Origin: Sympetrum striolatum
Lineage: Eukaryota; Arthropoda; Insecta; Odonata; Libellulidae
Length of the DNA stretch: 64,000 bases
Assembly: GCA_947579665.1 (NCBI GenBank)
Contig: OX388345.1
Location: forward strand, 68,687,454-68,751,453
Reading direction: 5' to 3'
Notes under the pieces: model-generated
What the model was told of the DNA's origin: nothing
The model's database searches: none
What the model saw: only the letters and a program-made list of their open reading frames with translations
Position numbers and translations under genes: made by a program
Part shown: positions 1-11,200 of the stretch, in pieces
How the letters are laid out: every line of letters starts with the position of its first letter
Position numbering within the stretch: position 1 is the first letter of the stretch

Positions 1-66
1 GTTAGATTAGCTTAACTCGCAAACAAATAGCAATTATCAATAGAGACTCACCACTGACAGCAAATG

Positions 67-160
67 TTATAGTAAAGAGTAACAAACACCTTAAACTGTC
101 AAAAATTAGTAATCTTTGTAATCTTTGACAGTTTAAGGTGTTTGTGACTCTTTACTATAA
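67..160. repeat. Near-perfect inverted repeat (37-bp arms, 20-nt loop)
   Basis: The left arm (67-103) and right arm (124-160) are reverse complements over 37 positions with one mismatch, near the start of the loop-distal third. The spacer is 104-123. A transcript from either strand would fold into a long hairpin. A 9-bp direct repeat TAGCAATTA occurs at 28-36 and 162-170, outside the hairpin. It could be a target-site duplication, but the left copy is not adjacent to the arm, so a simple MITE insertion is not proven. No coding capacity. It may be a foldback element, a hairpin-RNA locus or a recent local inverted duplication. Confidence 0.85.
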
Positions 161-180
161 TTAGCAATTAGATTATATGC

Positions 181-540
181 TAAAATAGGGAGATGACGAA
201 GATTGTTTTTACAATTAACAGAGGCAAAAAAGATTTATTTCTCTGCAAATTATTCAACAACTATAACTGTGAATTTTCCTTGAACTAAATCATTATAATT
301 TCCGGTCTCGGTAATGCGGGATGCCATCTTAGCTACACTGAGGTTTTCGGTACGGATCTCGAAAGAAAAAAAAATATAACTCAATTACGTATTATTATTT
401 GCAAAACCTTTAGGGCACGTGACGTATTCAAAAACCCTCCCTTATCGCTTTTGCTTAGAGTTTTCATGACTAAACTCATTCATAAAGTAACAATCTAAAG
501 GATAAAAAAGGATACACGAACCTAGCTCGTATTCAATTAG
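181..540 (+). repeat. Degenerate tRNA-derived SINE-like repeat, copy 1
   Basis: This segment aligns by eye with 663-1057. Shared landmarks are a GGGAGNTGACG block (188-198 and about 669-679), a tRNA-like stretch ending in a B-box-like GGTACGGATCTC (349-360, against GGTTCGAATCTC at 849-860), an AAAACCTTTAGGGCACGT-like block, and a GATAAAA...TCGTATTCA end. The B box is mutated (GGTACGGA rather than GGTTCGAN), so a functional pol III promoter is unlikely. The repeat probably includes sequence beyond the tRNA-like head. Confidence 0.5.
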
Positions 541-662
541 ACAATTAATAGTATACATTTCCACCAAAAATCTTCAAAAACCTAAGTATTGGTGGGATTA
601 TATTCTAATAAGCTGCACAATCAATGGTCTCATTATTGCGTTAGAAAATAAGACAATAAACT

Positions 663-1057
663 CAAATTGGGAGTTGACGGAGATTCTTCTTCTTACTATC
701 GACTAAGTAAATGAAATGTCTGTTCACTGCAAGATATTCGAACAGTTTCAAATGAAAATATCCTTTTAACTAAATAATTATAATTCAGGACCTCCGTGTT
801 GTAGAATGTATGGGTGTGGGATGGTATCTTAGTAACACTGAGGTTCTTGGTTCGAATCTCGGTAGAATATAGAGTAGAGATAAAAGACATTCTTTTATTT
901 ACAAAACCTTAGGACACGTAAAGTTATGCTTCAAAAATATTTCTAAAACATTTTTGTTTATATTTCTGGGAAAGATGCGTTGTTACGCGAATAAATAAAC
1001 AACCTAATGAGATAAAATAGGAAAATAAATTTGAAAGGGATTCGTATTCAGATTCGA
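663..1057 (+). repeat. Degenerate tRNA-derived SINE-like repeat, copy 2
   Basis: Second copy of the repeat at 181-540, offset by about 480-515 bp in the same orientation. The tRNA-like head reads GGATGGTATCTTAGTAACAC, followed by a good B box GGTTCGAATCTC at 849-860. The two copies suggest a tandem duplication of a roughly 0.5-kb unit, or two insertions of one family. The copies differ by many substitutions and small indels, so the event is old. Confidence 0.5.
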
Positions 1058-1689
1058 TGTATTGGAAAGGACCATATGACTAGCAAATATGAAAGCGAGA
1101 CGTGCAATATACTACTGAAATTGAAGGGAACGGATCCTGAAGAAGAATATGAAGCAAGGGGAAGAAGGGAGATGTAGAGGAAACCCGTTTCCGAAAACAC
1201 CAAGCAAGATCGAAGCGGATATGGGAGGCCCGGTTTAGAAGGCGCAGAGAAAAGAAGAAGCGTGGGGAGGAGAAGCAATGCCTTTATCACACAAGTTTGT
1301 TCTCAGACAATCTTATCTTTCATCTCGAACGCCCAGTTGTTCTCCTCTTTCTCAAACTCCACGCGGATTTAAAAAAAACAGCGAGATCGAGAAATAAATT
1401 AAAGTCTTAGAGAACAAAAATAAAACAACACAAACCAATCCTCTGTCCTCACGTCTCCCAATTATTTTTTCATTCCCAGATCAGAGGACCCGGAACGGAT
1501 CTAAAGGGGGCCACTTTTAATGTATTTAGCCGAAACCAATTCGTCCCAAATTCTTTTTATTTTTTTATTCCACGTCTTACGTAGAGCAAGACGATGCGTG
1601 CTCCCGTTGTTAATAACGCCGGGAGGAATGAGGATTAAGCAACGTAAAAAGGTGTCACAGTTCTCTTAAAATTGCATCCGAGTTTTAAT
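1058..1689. other. No gene recognised
   Basis: Mixed-composition sequence with a purine-rich stretch around 1130-1290. Open frames are short and show no domain. Nothing else recognised. Confidence 0.5.
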
Positions 1690-2000
1690 TAACACTCGGA
1701 ATTAAAAGATGATTAATAGCGCCACGGTCCGCTTTCGCGTCGGAAGAAAAGTTACGCTTGTCCGTTTTTTCCGCAAGGAATAATGGCGTCGAGGCGGGAG
1801 GGAGGTGGTTTATAATAATATTCGAGAGGAAACCGGCACGGAATTAGCGGCGCTAATTCCCGGAGATCAAGTGGACACATGAAATAATGAATTCATGGCC
1901 GTTAAATTCTATCACCGCGCAATAATTGCCCGGCCCCGAGGGATGTTATCTTAACAAAGAGGAATTGACCGAGGCGAAAGGTTTTTGCGCAAAGTAAATA
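1690..2000. promoter_or_regulatory. Candidate cis-regulatory island with homeodomain-type palindrome
   Basis: A GC- and CpG-richer stretch inside AT-rich sequence that is complex rather than simple repeat. It holds an exact 10+1+10 palindrome at 1840-1860, GGAATTAGCG and its complement around a single G. This presents two inverted GCTAATT half sites, as a paired-homeodomain dimer site would. Several further TTAAT/ATTAA cores flank it. There is no coding frame. The regulatory role is an inference from composition and motif content only. Confidence 0.3.
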
Positions 2001-3229
2001 TCCGGCTTTAAGCTGTACATTTTACGGTTTTTATTTGCTTAATGATACGTAAACCGATACGTTTCCTCCGTCATATACTTAACTATAATAAACTCGGACG
2101 AAATAACGCGTTGATATTTTTTGTCTCTACAGTTATTCATCAAAACACTTTAATTAACACATCAGTAATATTAAACTCACAACAAGACTTGCTTATTAAT
2201 CGATATCTGATAAAACGTAAATATCTTTCTCTCCGCACCCATTTCTCAGAGTTTGTCTTCCACTTCTTAGTAATTGCTCTCCTATATGGGTCAAGTCTTC
2301 AGAATCTGAACTTCCCACTCGTATCGTGAATAAAATTCCTTGTTAAATAGTTTGTTATCGAGTGCCGTCTTACAGGAATATGCCAAAAACTCATATTTTA
2401 TATCATCTAAATCATTTTCCTTTTAAAACTTTGCATACTTACTCCGACGTCGCCTTCCTATATAATTTTATCAGCAATAAGGTTGATTCTCCATTCCTAC
2501 TATCTCTTTTCTCTTTCCATCGAAATCAACATTTGATACCTTCTACTTGAATACTCCACGTCCGTCAGTACTGAAACGGCTACTCTTCTTCCGAATACCA
2601 TCAATTTCGAACTCGTTTTCTTCCGACAAAAACTTTGATCCATTTTACTTATCTCTTAAATCGATCCTAAATATGGTTTCAAGATACTGATTGTAACCAT
2701 GATCTCTGTAATCTCGTCCTTTTGTGTTATTATTTATGTTATTGTTTTATTAGTTGATAATTGTTACTATTATTGTTGTTGTTTACCGTAACTATTATTT
2801 TCCTTGCGCTGTTTGTTGATGCATTACTAGTAAATACATATATAAAATTTCTGGTTTAACTAAATAGAATTGTAAAAGACTTTTATATCATACAAAATTT
2901 AACGGAAGAAATTCACAAGTCAAATATGTCCAGCTTCCACAACAATCCTCGGTAAACGATAAAAAGAATAAGATAATATAAAAAATTAATTAAAATAAGA
3001 AATAATAAAATAAGTTATACGAATGATCCGTACTGCTATCTGCTATCTATCTATCTGCAGCATTGTAGTGAAATTATGCTTAGTAATTGCCTCATTAATT
3101 GGTTAAGTGAAATTGTAAATGAGAGTGATTAAGCTCAAATTAATTGCTTACTAACACTCCAACAGATTCTACGACAGACATTAATCCTAGGTATAATTCG
3201 AGTTCAAATTCACAAAGTTTGGACAGTTA
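2001..3229. other. AT-rich sequence, no gene recognised
   Basis: Short random-looking frames only. A small CTAT-type microsatellite lies at 3034-3058, and the region 2720-2830 is rich in TTATTGTT-like runs. Nothing else recognised. Confidence 0.5.
3034..3058. repeat. Imperfect CTAT microsatellite
   Basis: Short run of CTATC/CTAT units (tgctatctgctatctatcta and a few following bases). Low copy number. Confidence 0.7.
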
Positions 3230-3262
3230 TTAGGTTGTTCCATATGTGCACATGCACATCTC
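3230..3262 (+). mobile_element. Mariner-like terminal inverted repeat remnant
   Basis: TTAGGTTGTTCCATATGTGC begins directly after a TA dinucleotide (3228-3229). Established knowledge: many mariner elements, especially mellifera-type, begin TTAGGTTGTYCCATATG and duplicate TA on insertion. I found no matching opposite end and no transposase frame with a D,D(34)D signature. If real, this is an end fragment or an internally decayed copy extending an unknown distance to the right. Confidence 0.35.
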
Positions 3263-3930
3263 AACCTCATCATACAATATTCCCATACCTTCATTTGCCG
3301 TCATAGAAAGATAGGATATATATAGTAATCCAGAGGGAATTTTCCTCTCTGTATTGAATCTTTGTATTGGAATTCTTTTCGATTTTACACTACATTACAC
3401 GCTTATCGTGTTTTACAGTGTATTTTGAAAACACCAGATTTAATTTATGGAAATATAACATCGTTTCTCCAAATCTTAAATTTTCAGTAAGTTCAGTGAA
3501 GTCAATTCCTTTCTTTCCCGTAAAAACTTCATATAATGAATTAATCTAACATTAACTTGTCAAACTTGGTGTATAATTATCATTCTCTGTTGCTTAAAAG
3601 TTCATCTATCATCACTTTTAGCCCTTTAGGTGTTTTAATTCCAGGGAGAAACTGCATTTTGCATTTATCTACTGTCAATGAGATAATATTTTCGCTCCAA
3701 AGAATTTTCTTCATAGGAAAGTGGGGATAAATTTGCACACGCATTATTATAAAATGCATTTCACAGCAATCCTTGCTTATTTTCGTGAATCCAGTTTCAA
3801 AACTTGAAATTTCTCCAACTTTTGAGCCTCAAGCATGAATACGTTATCATATAACCTGCAACTAATATCCCGTTTCCACCACATTTATTGCCTCCAATAA
3901 CTAGGATAAACGATATACGGCAGGACTTCT
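3263..3930. other. AT-rich sequence, no gene recognised
   Basis: It may include the decayed interior of the mariner-like element starting at 3230, but no recognisable transposase peptide was seen. The 60-residue frame at 3367-3549 has no motif. Confidence 0.45.
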
Positions 3931-4005
3931 GGATACATAAACGGGTAGCGCGTTCGCATCTACTGAAAGCGGTCCCGGGTTCGATTCCCGTTCGCGGCTC
4001 ATATG
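3931..4005 (+). repeat. tRNA-derived SINE head (A and B boxes)
   Basis: An A-box-like TAGCGCGTTCG at 3946-3956 is followed by an exact B box GGTTCGATTCC at 3978-3988, the spacing of a tRNA pol III promoter. The T arm pairs (CGGG/CCCG around TTCGATT). The 5' acceptor strand does not pair with the 3' side (GCGGCTC), so this is not a functional tRNA gene. An AT-rich body continues to about 4076 with no clear poly-A tail. Best read as a tRNA-derived SINE or tRNA pseudogene. Confidence 0.6.
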
Positions 4006-7000
4006 CGCGAAAAGACTTCAGCTGTTGAAACACTTTTAACAATAACACAATACAACTGTACATATTCGGATTAATAAATTAAGCTTTGCATAGATTTATA
4101 TGACTACTTTAATTCGTTATTACCATCCAAAGACAGCGGGTCATACAAATAAAGTTTTAGAGAGCAATATGGCACGATTTGTTAGAATTCCAGGAAATAC
4201 ATTCAATCCTTCCTCACGACCACCAAGTGGCCTAGTTGTCTACAAGTAGAACTTATATAAAATAATTAATTAAAGAATAATATTCGATGTATGAGTTTGC
4301 CTTGCCTGGCACCTCAAAGCCGCAAAGAACATTCACCCTAAATAATAACCATTTATTAATCAGCAGAAATTAACCCCGCATTCAGATATCACCGGTGGCA
4401 AACAAGTTTCTCATTAAAAATACTAATTTATTCCTCGAGAGTGCTGAAAAGTTGAGCTTCAGGAAACGCTATGGGAGAGAGAGGTCCACTTCAATTTAAA
4501 GTCCGTAAAGCGACTGAAAGAGAAGAAGAATTCTTGCAAATGGCACGACAGAAAACTTACTTAATTTCGCAGTTTAAAATCACGAAATACGAGATGAGGG
4601 TGGAGAGAGAATTTGGAAGACGATTAACTTTGAAATTTAAAACTGCTCCTCGCATACAAAGGTGGAATACTAAGGGAAAGAAAGCAGCCCAGAGGACTAA
4701 AAATAAGCCATTCAATTCTTCCTTAGCCCTTTTCTATTCTTCTTAATTAACCTCTGCCGAAGCTCCGCTTTCGAAACTCGAACTATCTTTTCTCTCATCA
4801 AAACCCTCACACTTCGTTCTAAATCTAGAATATTCTTATCCTTAATCAACTAATGTCACGGCTTTCTTCTTCATATTGCATAATACCAGCGTTGTTTGAT
4901 GGAGGTGAGGTTGGGAGCCTCCCAGATTCTACGAGAATATCTTTGAAAGGCTTCTCTTGTGAAAAAGCACAGTCCATGTCCTCCATCTTGACTCATTTGC
5001 CTACTAATGTGCTACGTAATTAAAAAGTATAAACAAGGTCATATTTACACCCTTTTAAAGAGTATTTACGCAACGTTAATTATAGAAGAGCTTCTACTTC
5101 GGGATATTATTTCTATTCTCTCACGTATATGTATAATATATATTTTGATACAAATTCAGGTAGAGATTATATAGATATAACTTCTCTGTTACCAAAGATG
5201 TCATACTAATAAATAGAACCGTAAAGCATATTTCCAGTATTCAGGTGTGGTTGCATGATAATCACAGCCAAACTAACTTACAATTACAGTAACAACAAGA
5301 GTAGATCTACCAAATATTTATTAGATAGAAATTGTAAGAAAAATACGCAAATCATGAACGCTTTATTAACGAACATCTCTTGAAAAGAATAAAATTCGTC
5401 TGAAATTCTTACTTCAAACTGATGATAAGTAATCTTTTTCCAACGGGTTAATTCAGGGTACAAAAAATGCAGTATAGAGCATTATATCAGTGTGAATCAT
5501 TTTGGAAAATTCCCCGGGTCAAATATTTCACCAAATTCCACCAAAAGATTAACTCAATACTCCAATATCTAAATGACAAAAAATCGAAAATTCTCCACAT
5601 AAAATACAACAACACATTGCACATTTAGTGTTTCAAAATGAATTAACGATATTCTCCGAAGAGGTGATTAATTTACTTCAGTCGGCCCAAATAGCATCGT
5701 GTATTATCTTCGAAGCTGATTCGCACGCATTTTTTTTTCTCGGAATAGTTTATAAGCATACGTGAGCTATATACATCTCTGTGGTTTTGTCTGGCTTATA
5801 TTTCCCTATTTTGCATATCATCAAGTAACTTTCCTCTTCATCCAGTAAAACTAATGAGTATCTGATGAAACAAGGTCAGTTAACCATAATACTCATCCCT
5901 AATCTTCTGAGATCGCTCTTATGTATGTCTCTTTCCATAGGCTCAATACAAGAACCACTTGTAAAATATCATTTATACTCGTATTCGCATAACTGATTCG
6001 TTAAATTTTAGTGATGTCATGCATTACATTACATACATAGGCCCCAAGAGTTATATTGTGCATTAAAGATTAACATTCAGTGGAACAAAGTGTCGTAATT
6101 ATAGCGTCACCTAAATATCCACCACAGTATGACTGGTACAGTGCCGTCAACGCATTACTCTTATATTCGTATGCAGTTTGTGCACATCCTCGTTTACATC
6201 TAATTTGACTAAGTTCCTATTGTTTCCAAGAGTCTCATAAACTTCATTTTTAAACCCTTAATGCTCTTCAGTTAGCATTTTCTTTCTCATCCCGAAATCC
6301 TCATTAAATTCCCGTCAAAATATCAGACCCAAATTAAGAGCAGAGGAAAACCTGCAAATACGTACATAAATGAGTTTTATTCCTCCCGTTAGGATCTTTT
6401 GCCTCATAACTCCCTACCTGGCGCCTTTTTCTTTGTTTCTTGGTATCTGATTCCTCTATTTGTATCGCACAAATACCTCTGTCCTTTCTCTTACTTTCTA
6501 CCAATTACTTTATTTCGGTATTTCCCGCCTCCGCAATTCTGAGCCACCTTGAGCAAAGATGCACATCCGTTAAATATAATACTCCTCCCCATATTTACAT
6601 CCCTTAAATATAATCATTAGCTACCTGCTGACATACCTCGAAGACTGGGACATTTCGCACATCTCATTAGGCACGGAATAAAGAAAATAACCATTGATTA
6701 ACTTTTGTCTAAGTTCCGCTAAAGTTTGCAAAAATATCAATAACATTGAGGTATGAGCGTTTCTGGATAATGATAATGCTGGATGCATTTACCTTCTTCA
6801 CACTTCAATATGAAAGGTTAGAATTATATATTATCATTATTTTTTTACATGAACGCTACTTGTAGATTTAAATATGAACAGTTCATTTTATATTCATTGC
6901 GTTTACCTTTCAATAACTTGTTCCAATTATTTAATTTTAGCTCAACGAGGAAAGAAAGGCAAACTAACTAACACCTCTACTTCCCGAAAAACCCTTGTTT

Positions 7001-7379
7001 CCTATCCATTGCTTTCGGTAGCTAATCAATGAGGAAAGTCCTTCCCAACCGGCGTATTACAGGAGTTTCTCTTGGTGTGCTATGTAATATTCATGAGCGT
7101 TTCGCTCATCACTTTACTTATGATACGTATTATGCTTAACGAGATATTTATTCGTTAGATACTTATGCTTATATTTTAACAGTTGAAATACTACCTTTAG
7201 CCTTTTATTCATCAGTTTGAATTCTGTACGAAGCAAACAAACTTATGGTTAAAGAAACTTATGGTTAAGGGTGCAGCAAAGATGCATTTAAAGCGTTAGT
7301 GTACCGCGTTAGAGGGGAATTGGGAAGCACTGGTGGAGGGGGATTCAACCGTCCTTGAGACTGAGTACTTTACAGACGG
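4006..7379. other. AT-rich intergenic or intronic sequence
   Basis: No gene, RNA gene or recognisable element. A basic 91-residue frame at 4471-4746 has no family signature and is not called. Only short simple runs are present. Confidence 0.5.
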
Positions 7380-8200
7380 ACCATCCTCAGCATCTTCCTT
7401 TCCGGGATCAAATGCACTGTATTACTTTGAAATCTCGTTCCTTCCGAAAATAAATTTCTCCTACCCCTCATAACTCTCCCCAACCCTCCCCCATCCTCTC
7501 AGCATCCGTCAACCACCCCTCCCTAAAAAAATCCACCCCCGCGAAAATAAGCACTCGTCGGATGACCTCTCATGAATCGCAATCCCCTTAAACACACCGC
7601 CAACCGACTTCGAAACTAATCCCTCCCCGCATTTTTTCCATCCTTTTATTAACCCTTTCCTCGCTCTAATCCCCAGACCTAGAAAAAAGTAGTCTCTTTT
7701 CCTCCGTCAAGGGGTAAGACGTCGAAAGGAATGAATGCGGGATCAGACGGTGACCCTATGCAGTCTCTCGCCCTTTGCCAGCCGTTCCCATGGACACCGC
7801 GCCCTCCTTCAACAATAGAGAGAGAGGGAAAAAAACTCTCTTTGTCCGGTCTGCCCGACGTCTCTTCCGACGTACGCGGACAAACGGAGGATGGTCTTTT
7901 TGGGCGGGGACGGAAGGGAAAGGCCGGAGAGGGGACGAGGGGGTCGCCGGGCCTGAAGACAGAGGACGCCGGGGGGTTCAAATGAAGAGAAAAATTGGAG
8001 GGAGGGAAATGAAATGATGAAAAAAGAAAGGAATCCGCCTAATGAGAAGGGAAAGAAAGGAGGCCCTTGAAGAAACCTTGAAATGGCGAACCTACAAAAG
8101 AGGTTTGGCAGAAAATTAGCAGGAAGAGTTTTGCGCTGGTTGCGAAAATGTTTGCTGAGGTTATTCTTTGGATGATTTCCTCTTTGGCTCACATTATTCA
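7380..8200. other. Compositional island, pyrimidine-rich then purine-rich
   Basis: From about 7380 to 7830 the plus strand is dominated by C and T (runs such as CTCCCCAACCCTCCCCCATC). From about 7860 to 8100 it is dominated by G and A. The flip occurs near 7840, beside a short GAGAGAGAGGG run. Open frames on both strands here are by-products of low stop-codon density and overlap each other. TTAACCCTTTCC at about 7650 resembles a piggyBac/MITE terminus but no partner was found. Confidence 0.5.
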
Positions 8201-11200
8201 TTTTGCCTTTGAAAATTAATGTCGAGTCATCTTAAGCATGAAATGACAAAATGGTTGCCAGAAAAACAAAATAAATTTGGATATATTATTGCCACCTTAT
8301 GATCTTGAATACTTATAATGAATATGACTATGGCGTTTGCATTAATTTTGAATATCTCAATGAAAATCCGTATTGGAACAATTTCTATACCATTCAGGAT
8401 CACTTTTAGGTAACGAAGCAGCACTACCGAATAAGCTAACCAGTACAGGTCTGGGACAATTTGCCATCACTTCGCCACATGAATTACGTATTATCATCTT
8501 ACAGTCCTGTATAGAATTCATGGGAGATTTAATCCCTTTTGGCATATCGAAAATTACCTATCGCCAAACCAAACGATCAAGATTCGATGCAAAGCAAAAA
8601 TAGAACCTCTGTTATGTAATAAACCGTGCACACAAACTATCGTCAGGCAATCATTTTCTTGTAATTTGCATTTAATGAATTAACACAAAACCATTAATCT
8701 AACTGAAATAAAAATCCCAAAGACTCGATAAGTATGAGAGGTATTTGAATTCTGAAAACATTCTTTCAAAAAAGATTCATATTCTCATATGCTTTTCTAT
8801 TAGAAACTACATTTTTTCATGCTGCTACTTTTTCATCAAAAGTTTCAAAACAGAATTAAAGTCTAACTTGTTTCAATGAAATTTCATCGGATTCAACCAT
8901 TTATAAAACACTCGTAGGCGTTACTGAAATGAAACAATTTAAATTGTGTGAGTAACGACAGGAGAAGGAAGAATGACTGAGAGTAATTAGAAATTTCAAT
9001 TCTGAGTAATCCTGCAGAGCAATGATTTTAGGATTTAATCAAAACATTTCTGGAAATAATAGGATACCTATCGTCAGATGTATACGGTACCTAAATGTTA
9101 TCATCCCAATCCAAATACTTACAAGAGTATTCGAAGTATCGTTAATATGCTAATACCTCAGTACTTGAGCTCACGTTCGACTTGATACTAAAGTAATCGA
9201 ATTTCGAGGATGGAATGAGTCGAATTTACTCCGGAAGTTGACAAAACGCAAAGAGAAGCCCTTCCTTTCTCTGAATGAACAGTAATATGAAACAATTTGA
9301 TGGGTAAACTGAGTTGATGGCGAATGTAGGAATGGAAAACGAAATTACTGCAGGAAGAGAGGGTGGATGGAGACGGAAAAATCTTTATCGCCGCCTCTCT
9401 CGGTTCCCATCTTCTAGATTCTTCCCAGAAACTCTTCCCTAGAATCCGCTTCGTTTCGCTGCCTGAGTTCAAATAGAAAATAACAGAGAAGGGAAAGGCC
9501 ATGCGCAGCTTTTGTGGAACTCGAAAGAAGTAAATCTGCCGACTTGAAAGCCTTATACTTTCTGTTGGAAAATGACAGTATGCAGAATGTATACTGAAGT
9601 CGAAAATAATTCTCAAAGGCCACAAATTAGAAAATAGCAATTAATAGTTACATATTGCAGGTTTTCTGCTACCTTATCATGATGAGTGGAATATATTTAA
9701 TTTTTCATTTGGTACAGGATAGATATTTGATAATGGCTGTGATGGCATTGGTCTCTTCGCGGTATACCAAAAGGAGATCTTATGAGTGTTATTCCTGTAG
9801 TCATTGCGCTTCCCTAACGTGGAAACATTCCGCTTATAGCATTCTGGATCAGGAAATAGCAAGGGCAAAGTATCTCACTCTTCATTCTACCTAGAAAGCC
9901 TCATTACCCTGCAAGGTCCTGCTATCTAACGTTAGAAATGTAGAGGTATCAACCAGCCGTTGAACTGAACACTTTACAAACATATTACACGTCAATATCA
10001 ACTCTTTAGGGACCTTATGCAGGCAGTATTGGATTTGAGTATGACTTTTCTTAGAGGACAAAAGCTTGCTTTCATAACTTTTGAAATTTCTCCGTTGAAT
10101 TAGTTTTCAACTCTCGAAGTTGATTATAGTTACGTAAAACTAAATACGTTGATACAGCAATTTGTTGAACACTGATCTAGTCATTTTCAAATTCATTTTT
10201 ATGAATATCCTGAATACTTTTTATATATTTTAGATAAGAGAGCATTTTGTGGGTCGTAAAAAGCATCGTGCCCTCATCTTACATAGTTAGCCTCGTTACT
10301 TTTTAGTAGCTCTTGGTAGCTAATGTTATTATGATAATGTTAATGTTAATCTTAATGTTATTAGTACTATAAATAATTTCACTATTAATATTACGGGGTG
10401 ATGTTCCAACCGGCCTTCAGGCTCCATATTTAACAGAAAAAGTGACTATAAACAGAAAAAGTATTAATAAAATTCTCAGTCGTAGAGAAAAAAGGCCTTG
10501 AGACGGTGAGATATACTACAATTCCCGAGTTAAATTAGGATAAAAGATAAAGAATCAAAATGAACTCAGTGTTGAGCAAATTTAACAGTTTTAGTAGTAT
10601 GACCGTATTGAATATGCTTAAATATTGAATCTATGTTAGCATTTATAAATACCCAAAAGTTTTAGCAGAGCGGAATGGTTGAATTTTAAATCAAAATTTG
10701 CATTTGCAATTTAAAATGAAGTATCACCAAATATATACAAGGTACTGATGTAAATTTTCGGTCAAATAACGGATCAATAATTCAACCAAAAATGTGCATA
10801 ATTGGATTCCCCACAATCTGAGGCTAACGAAAAACGCGCGCGAGATATTTGCAAAAACGTTTTTTGACCACGGAGCCAAAATAAAATAACTCGAAACAGA
10901 GTGAGACACGTAATTATATTACTTTATGGTTTTCACAAAATAAAAATAATCGTCATGATTATAACGTCATAAAAATGCTTCAGATCGGTATGAAATTACA
11001 TTTTGGTAATCTGTACTGTATAATCGAATAATCAGGAGCTTTATGTTACTCATATCATAAAACTTTTCTATGCATTTCATGTTCCACAATTGTATTACAA
11101 AATATCACCTACACAAATTGAACATTATTCATATCATAAACTGTTCAAAAGAATAAAAAATGTAATCTTTAAAAGATTTCAAATCATGTTGACCTTGTCT

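Noticed and set aside
3931..4005. Functional tRNA gene
   Set aside because: The 5' acceptor strand is absent and no proper anticodon arm can be drawn.
4471..4746. 91-codon basic frame resembling a small nucleic-acid-binding protein
   Set aside because: No motif or family similarity that I can name. Lysine/arginine richness follows from purine-rich DNA.
7649..7672. TTAACCCTTTCC as a second piggyBac-like MITE end
   Set aside because: No inverted partner within several kilobases. It lies in a pyrimidine-rich tract where such words arise easily.
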